The notes below the pieces were generated by a model that was not told the origin of the DNA, ran no database searches, and was given only the letters and a program-made list of their open reading frames with translations. DNA of 41,450 bases from JAZDOT01 sp043798355 (GTDB lineage: Bacteria > Patescibacteriota > Gracilibacteria > Peribacterales > Peribacteraceae): the NCBI GenBank assembly GCA_043798355.1, contig JAZDOT010000013.1:1-41450 (forward strand), read 5' to 3'. The position numbers and the translations under genes were made by a program. Below are positions 38,670 to 41,450 of this stretch, piece after piece (within the stretch, counting starts at the first letter, position 1; each line of letters opens with the position of its first letter).

Positions 38670-38746
38670 TGGTACCCCCGGCAGGATTTGAACCCACGAC
38701 CTCCTGGTCCGAAGCCAGGCGCTCTATCCAGCTGAGCTACGGGGGC
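38670..38746 (-). tRNA. tRNA-Arg (anticodon TCG)
   Basis: 77 bases on the minus strand, from GCCCCCGTAGCTCAGCTGGA to CCA (encoded, 38670-38672). Anticodon stem CCTGG/CCAGG with loop CTTCGGA gives TCG. The T-arm has GGGTTCAAATCC. The acceptor has a G1-U72 wobble. It reads CGN arginine codons. The promoter is at 38759-38767. Confidence 0.96.
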
Positions 38747-38758
38747 ACGTTTATCGGC

Positions 38759-38767
38759 AGTATAGCA
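38759..38767 (-). promoter_or_regulatory. Extended -10 of tRNA-Arg
   Basis: Minus-strand TGC-TATACT, hexamer 38759-38764, twelve bases before the tRNA 5' end at 38746. It lies back to back with the SLH promoter at 38776-38784. Confidence 0.65.
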
Positions 38768-38775
38768 TCGAAACC

Positions 38776-38784
38776 TGCTAGAAT
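38776..38784 (+). promoter_or_regulatory. Extended -10 of the third SLH gene
   Basis: TGC-TAGAAT, hexamer 38779-38784. It overlaps ATG 38783 and lies seven bases before GTG 38792, which argues for the GTG as start. Confidence 0.5.
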
Positions 38785-38791
38785 GTCCTCC

Positions 38792-41119
38792 GTGCTCCTC
38801 AATATTCTCACCTCTCTGCTCCTCGCATTCCCCGTTGCGTCCGCCGCTCTGCCCGAGCCGTTCGTCGATGTTCTGGGGCATCCTCATGCTTCGCAGATCG
38901 AGTTCCTGCATGCGCGGGGCGTCGTTTCTGGTTACGGCTACGACATCTTCCGTCCGGACATCCTCATCAACCGCGCCGAATTTTTGAAGATCCTTATGCT
39001 TGCTTCGTTCGGGAAGAGCGGGTTCGAGGCTGCTGACCACAAGTGTTTTCGTGATTTTACCGGAAGAGAACAGTGGTACTGGGTGTATGCCTGTGCGGCC
39101 AGAGAGCGCGGGGTGATCGACGGGTATCCGGACGGGACATTCCGCGGCACGGATACCATCATCCTCGCGGAGGCTCTCAAGATGACAGCGAACGCCTGGA
39201 AGATGCCGCTCCCCGCAGGGAGGAGCGGTTCGGCGAACTGGTACGATCCGTACTTCGACCTCGCCGCGAGTAAGCGCATCTTCTCCGACTTTCCAGCCGA
39301 ACCCGACCACCTCCTAACTCGGAGCGAAATGGCGGTGCTCCTCATCTCCATGGGCGGCACCATCGGCCATGCGGAGACGGTCGTTGCCATTGCGCAGTTT
39401 TCATCCTCTGTTTCCTCTCTCTCCGTTCCTGTGCTTCCTCCCCGAGCGTGCGGGAACGGTTTTACCGAGGAGGGGGAGCAGTGCGACGACGGGAATCTCG
39501 TCGACGGAGACGGCTGCTCTAAGATCTGCATCATCGTGCCCGAGCCCATCCGGCATGGAGTCCTGAAGATCGAACAGCGCCCTTTCGCTTCTCTCGAACA
39601 GGCGCAGGGGTCCAAGGATATCGTCGTCTTCGCCTTCGATGCCGTTGCCGGCCAGCAGGACGTCATCATGACGGGCATGAAGTTCCGCAGTACCACCGGG
39701 GATCTCAATAAAGCGCAGAATTACCGCCTGCGTGCGGCTGGAACGGCGAATGCTTCCATTCAGCAGATCATCGCCACAGCCAACCCCGTTGCCGGCATCG
39801 TAAGCTTCTCGAATATGTTTCTTCTCGTGCAGGATGGGGTCTCCAGGCGCGTGGAACTCGTCGCGGACTTGAATTCCAACGTCACGCCCGAGAGCGTGTC
39901 CGTCGGATTCGCGCTGCTCGATCCGCGCTACGTGGAAGCGGTCGGTACCGAGGACTGGAAGGAACTCACCGGCATTGAGACAGACTCCGCTCTCTGCGCG
40001 GAGTCCATGTGCTGGATCGCTGTTCTGACGCAGAGTGATCGCCCGGTGGAAATTCTCAGCAAGGGGAGCCTGTTTGTCACGGCGGATACAGTGCCCGTTT
40101 CGAGTCATCAAATCCTGCCGGGTGAACGGAGCCCCGTACTCCTGCGTCTGAAATTCCGTGCAACCGGAGAAGATATCTCCGTGACGGAGATGGCCATCAC
40201 AGGCGTCCCCGATGCCGTCGACCACCTCGAATTCACTTCAGGAAGCTCCTCGGAACCGTTCGCATTGGGAAGCGCACTCGCCTGTACGGTGCAGGAAGCG
40301 GGAAGGTTCTGTACCCGTGCGAGCCTGATCATTGGGCAGGACAGCTCAGTGACCGTCCTCGTCCGCGCCGTCCTGCGCTCGCAGGCGCCCGAGGATCTCA
40401 GCGGAACACTCTTCGCGCTCACGATGACGGACGATGCAGAGCACCCTGCCGTGGAGGCGCAGGGGGTCGGATCTGTTCAGAATCTTCTTCAGAATGACGG
40501 CGATGGCATTGATGACGGCGAAATCTTCGTCGGAACATCCATGCCCGGCCCCAATCAGGAGATTTCCGGTCCCGTGCACGAGATCGTAGCAGCCAAAATT
40601 CTCTCCATAGAGAATGCCAGCCGGGAGCCGGAGGGGGGCATCATTTCCGCGGGATCCATGACCGTCGGCATGTTCCGCTTCACGGCCGTCGGCAATGCCA
40701 GCGAGCCGATCGTTGATCCCTTTCCCGTGCGCCTGCGCAGCATCCGTTTTACCATCAATGCCCAGAACGTCGACATCGACCCGTCGAGCTTCTCGCTCAT
40801 GAACACGGAGAACGCTTCCGCGACGAAATCCTGCTCAGCAAATCTTTCGACCGGCGTCATCGAAGTGACCTGTTCCAGTCTGGAGGGGAGTTCCATCGGG
40901 ACCTATCTGAATCCCGGAAAATCAGTGAAACTCTCCCTGCAGGCGAACATCCGCAACCCCCATGTGGGGAACGGTGCTGCCATGCTGCAGACATCTCTCC
41001 AGAATTTCGGCTCCCCGGAGGACGCCGGCAGTCTTGAGTGGGATGACGGAGTGACAACCTTCGAGTGGCTGGATATTTCGAAGAGCAGCGTGCGGGGAAC
41101 GATGTATCGGCTGCCGTGA
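38792..41119 (+). CDS. S-layer homology (SLH) domain surface protein with DUF4215-type Cys motif
   Basis: About 775 residues. GTG 38792 (or ATG 38783) starts a signal peptide ending VASA. SLH repeats follow (GVVSGYGYDIFRPDILINRAEF, GVIDGYPDGTFRGTDTIILAEA, and a third around SKRIFSDFPAEPDHLLTRSEM). A DUF4215/myxococcal-Cys motif CGNGFTEEGEQCDDGN...GDGCSKIC sits after the SLH part. Long beta-rich repeats (~240-760) end with GSLEWDDGVTTFEW ... RGTMY, shared with the SLH protein at 14742. The frame is open upstream to 38513 through the tRNA gene, which cannot be coding. It is probably the largest surface-layer component here. Confidence 0.9.
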   Translation: MLLNILTSLLLAFPVASAALPEPFVDVLGHPHASQIEFLHARGVVSGYGYDIFRPDILINRAEFLKILMLASFGKSGFEAADHKCFRDFTGREQWYWVYACAARERGVIDGYPDGTFRGTDTIILAEALKMTANAWKMPLPAGRSGSANWYDPYFDLAASKRIFSDFPAEPDHLLTRSEMAVLLISMGGTIGHAETVVAIAQFSSSVSSLSVPVLPPRACGNGFTEEGEQCDDGNLVDGDGCSKICIIVPEPIRHGVLKIEQRPFASLEQAQGSKDIVVFAFDAVAGQQDVIMTGMKFRSTTGDLNKAQNYRLRAAGTANASIQQIIATANPVAGIVSFSNMFLLVQDGVSRRVELVADLNSNVTPESVSVGFALLDPRYVEAVGTEDWKELTGIETDSALCAESMCWIAVLTQSDRPVEILSKGSLFVTADTVPVSSHQILPGERSPVLLRLKFRATGEDISVTEMAITGVPDAVDHLEFTSGSSSEPFALGSALACTVQEAGRFCTRASLIIGQDSSVTVLVRAVLRSQAPEDLSGTLFALTMTDDAEHPAVEAQGVGSVQNLLQNDGDGIDDGEIFVGTSMPGPNQEISGPVHEIVAAKILSIENASREPEGGIISAGSMTVGMFRFTAVGNASEPIVDPFPVRLRSIRFTINAQNVDIDPSSFSLMNTENASATKSCSANLSTGVIEVTCSSLEGSSIGTYLNPGKSVKLSLQANIRNPHVGNGAAMLQTSLQNFGSPEDAGSLEWDDGVTTFEWLDISKSSVRGTMYRLP

Positions 41120-41129
41120 AGATTGCCGC

Positions 41130-41450
41130 TCACTCCGTCGTCTTGCCGTCGAACTCCGCCTCGTTCTTTTCCGCTTCCTTTTTGGTTGTGCGCACGATGC
41201 CGTCCTTGTGGTGCGCCGGAGAGTAGATGGTGTAGAGTTTCAGGTCTTCGGTTGCGGACGTATTGATGATGTTATGCTCTGCTCCCGCCGGCACGACGAT
41301 GACGGAGCCGTCACGGAGCTCATAGGAATTCCCGTCAATGATGCATGTTCCCTGTCCTTTCTCGAAGCGGAAGAACTGGTCGTTCTCCGGATGCACCTCC
41401 ATGCCGATTTCTTCATGCGGCTTGAGGGACATCAATACCAGTTGGCTGTG
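41130..41450 (-). CDS. Cupin domain protein, 5' end cut by the window
   Basis: At least 106 residues. Open to the window edge: HSQLVLMSLKPHEEIGMEVHPENDQF is read in frame from 41450, so the N-terminus is missing and the ATG at 41432 is internal. Cupin motif 1 (G..EVHP..DQFFRFEKGQG) and motif 2 (VPAGAEHNIIN) are present, with metal-ligand His/Glu positions intact, followed by LKLYTIYSPAHHKDG. These are small metal-binding beta-barrel proteins of uncertain substrate. Confidence 0.9.
   Translation of the reverse strand, partial: HSQLVLMSLKPHEEIGMEVHPENDQFFRFEKGQGTCIIDGNSYELRDGSVIVVPAGAEHNIINTSATEDLKLYTIYSPAHHKDGIVRTTKKEAEKNEAEFDGKTTE

Noticed and set aside
38513..38782. N-terminal extension of the third SLH protein
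   Set aside because: The extension would read through the tRNA-Arg gene and toxin end and has no start signal; the signal peptide begins at 38783/38792.

Overview
The window looks like a chromosome segment from a Candidate Phyla Radiation (Patescibacteria) bacterium, most likely of the Peribacteria/Peregrinibacteria type. This placement is inference. It rests on three S-layer-homology surface proteins with Ser-rich linkers, a zinc-finger-less IleRS, small interrupted gene clusters, very few Shine-Dalgarno motifs, a GC-rich composition and abundant short degenerate tandem repeats.

Layout. Positions 1-4506 are one end of an integrative element: a DUF5659-like protein, a primase-helicase, a small ORF, an excisionase-like HTH protein and a large serine recombinase. 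The recombinase 3' end runs antisense into the 3' end of the tmRNA gene (4418-4845, minus), so ssrA is the attachment target. Then come an ABC exporter whose permease is broken by an internal deletion (5074-6243), a minus-strand run of ileS, a phage-holin-like membrane protein and a small protein (6234-10866), rsmA-comEC (11235-13560), small hypotheticals (13753-14701), a first SLH protein (14742-16505), pcrA, a coiled-coil protein and rmuC (16712-20524), rpsO and a TrpR-like repressor (20733-21403), three orphan ORFs (21531-24147), a RelA/SpoT protein fused to an EamA transporter (24110-26875), uvrA (26961-29930), ribE-ribH (30181-31305), a second SLH protein, a DUF559 nuclease-like protein, a polytopic GT-C-like membrane protein (33725-35269), ribBA (35457-36671), a lipoprotein, a RelE/ParE-type toxin-antitoxin pair (38021-38568), tRNA-Arg(UCG) beside a partial tRNA-like copy, a third SLH protein, and a cupin gene cut by the window end.

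Four things stand out. (1) IleRS carries a complete histidine-phosphatase (phosphoglycerate-mutase-like) domain inside its connective region. (2) The RSH protein keeps a complete HD hydrolase site, has lost key synthetase residues, and continues into a ten-helix EamA/DMT transporter domain. (3) Intergenic repeat families (palindromic C/G-rich element, AAAGAGGGC-type tracts, GAGCTTT and CTTTCCA heptamers, CCCTAA hexamers) also lie in frame inside rsmA, ileS (twice), uvrA, pcrA and ribE. (4) Many genes have a -10 box, often extended (TGn), ending 6-10 bases before the start codon, which implies widespread leaderless transcription. RibH also has no ATG, GTG or TTG start and sits in frame behind the ribE stop codon.

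Riboflavin synthesis is represented by ribBA, ribE and ribH. No ribD is seen here. The surface-layer proteins, the lipoprotein and the GT-C-like protein point to an envelope-associated lifestyle.
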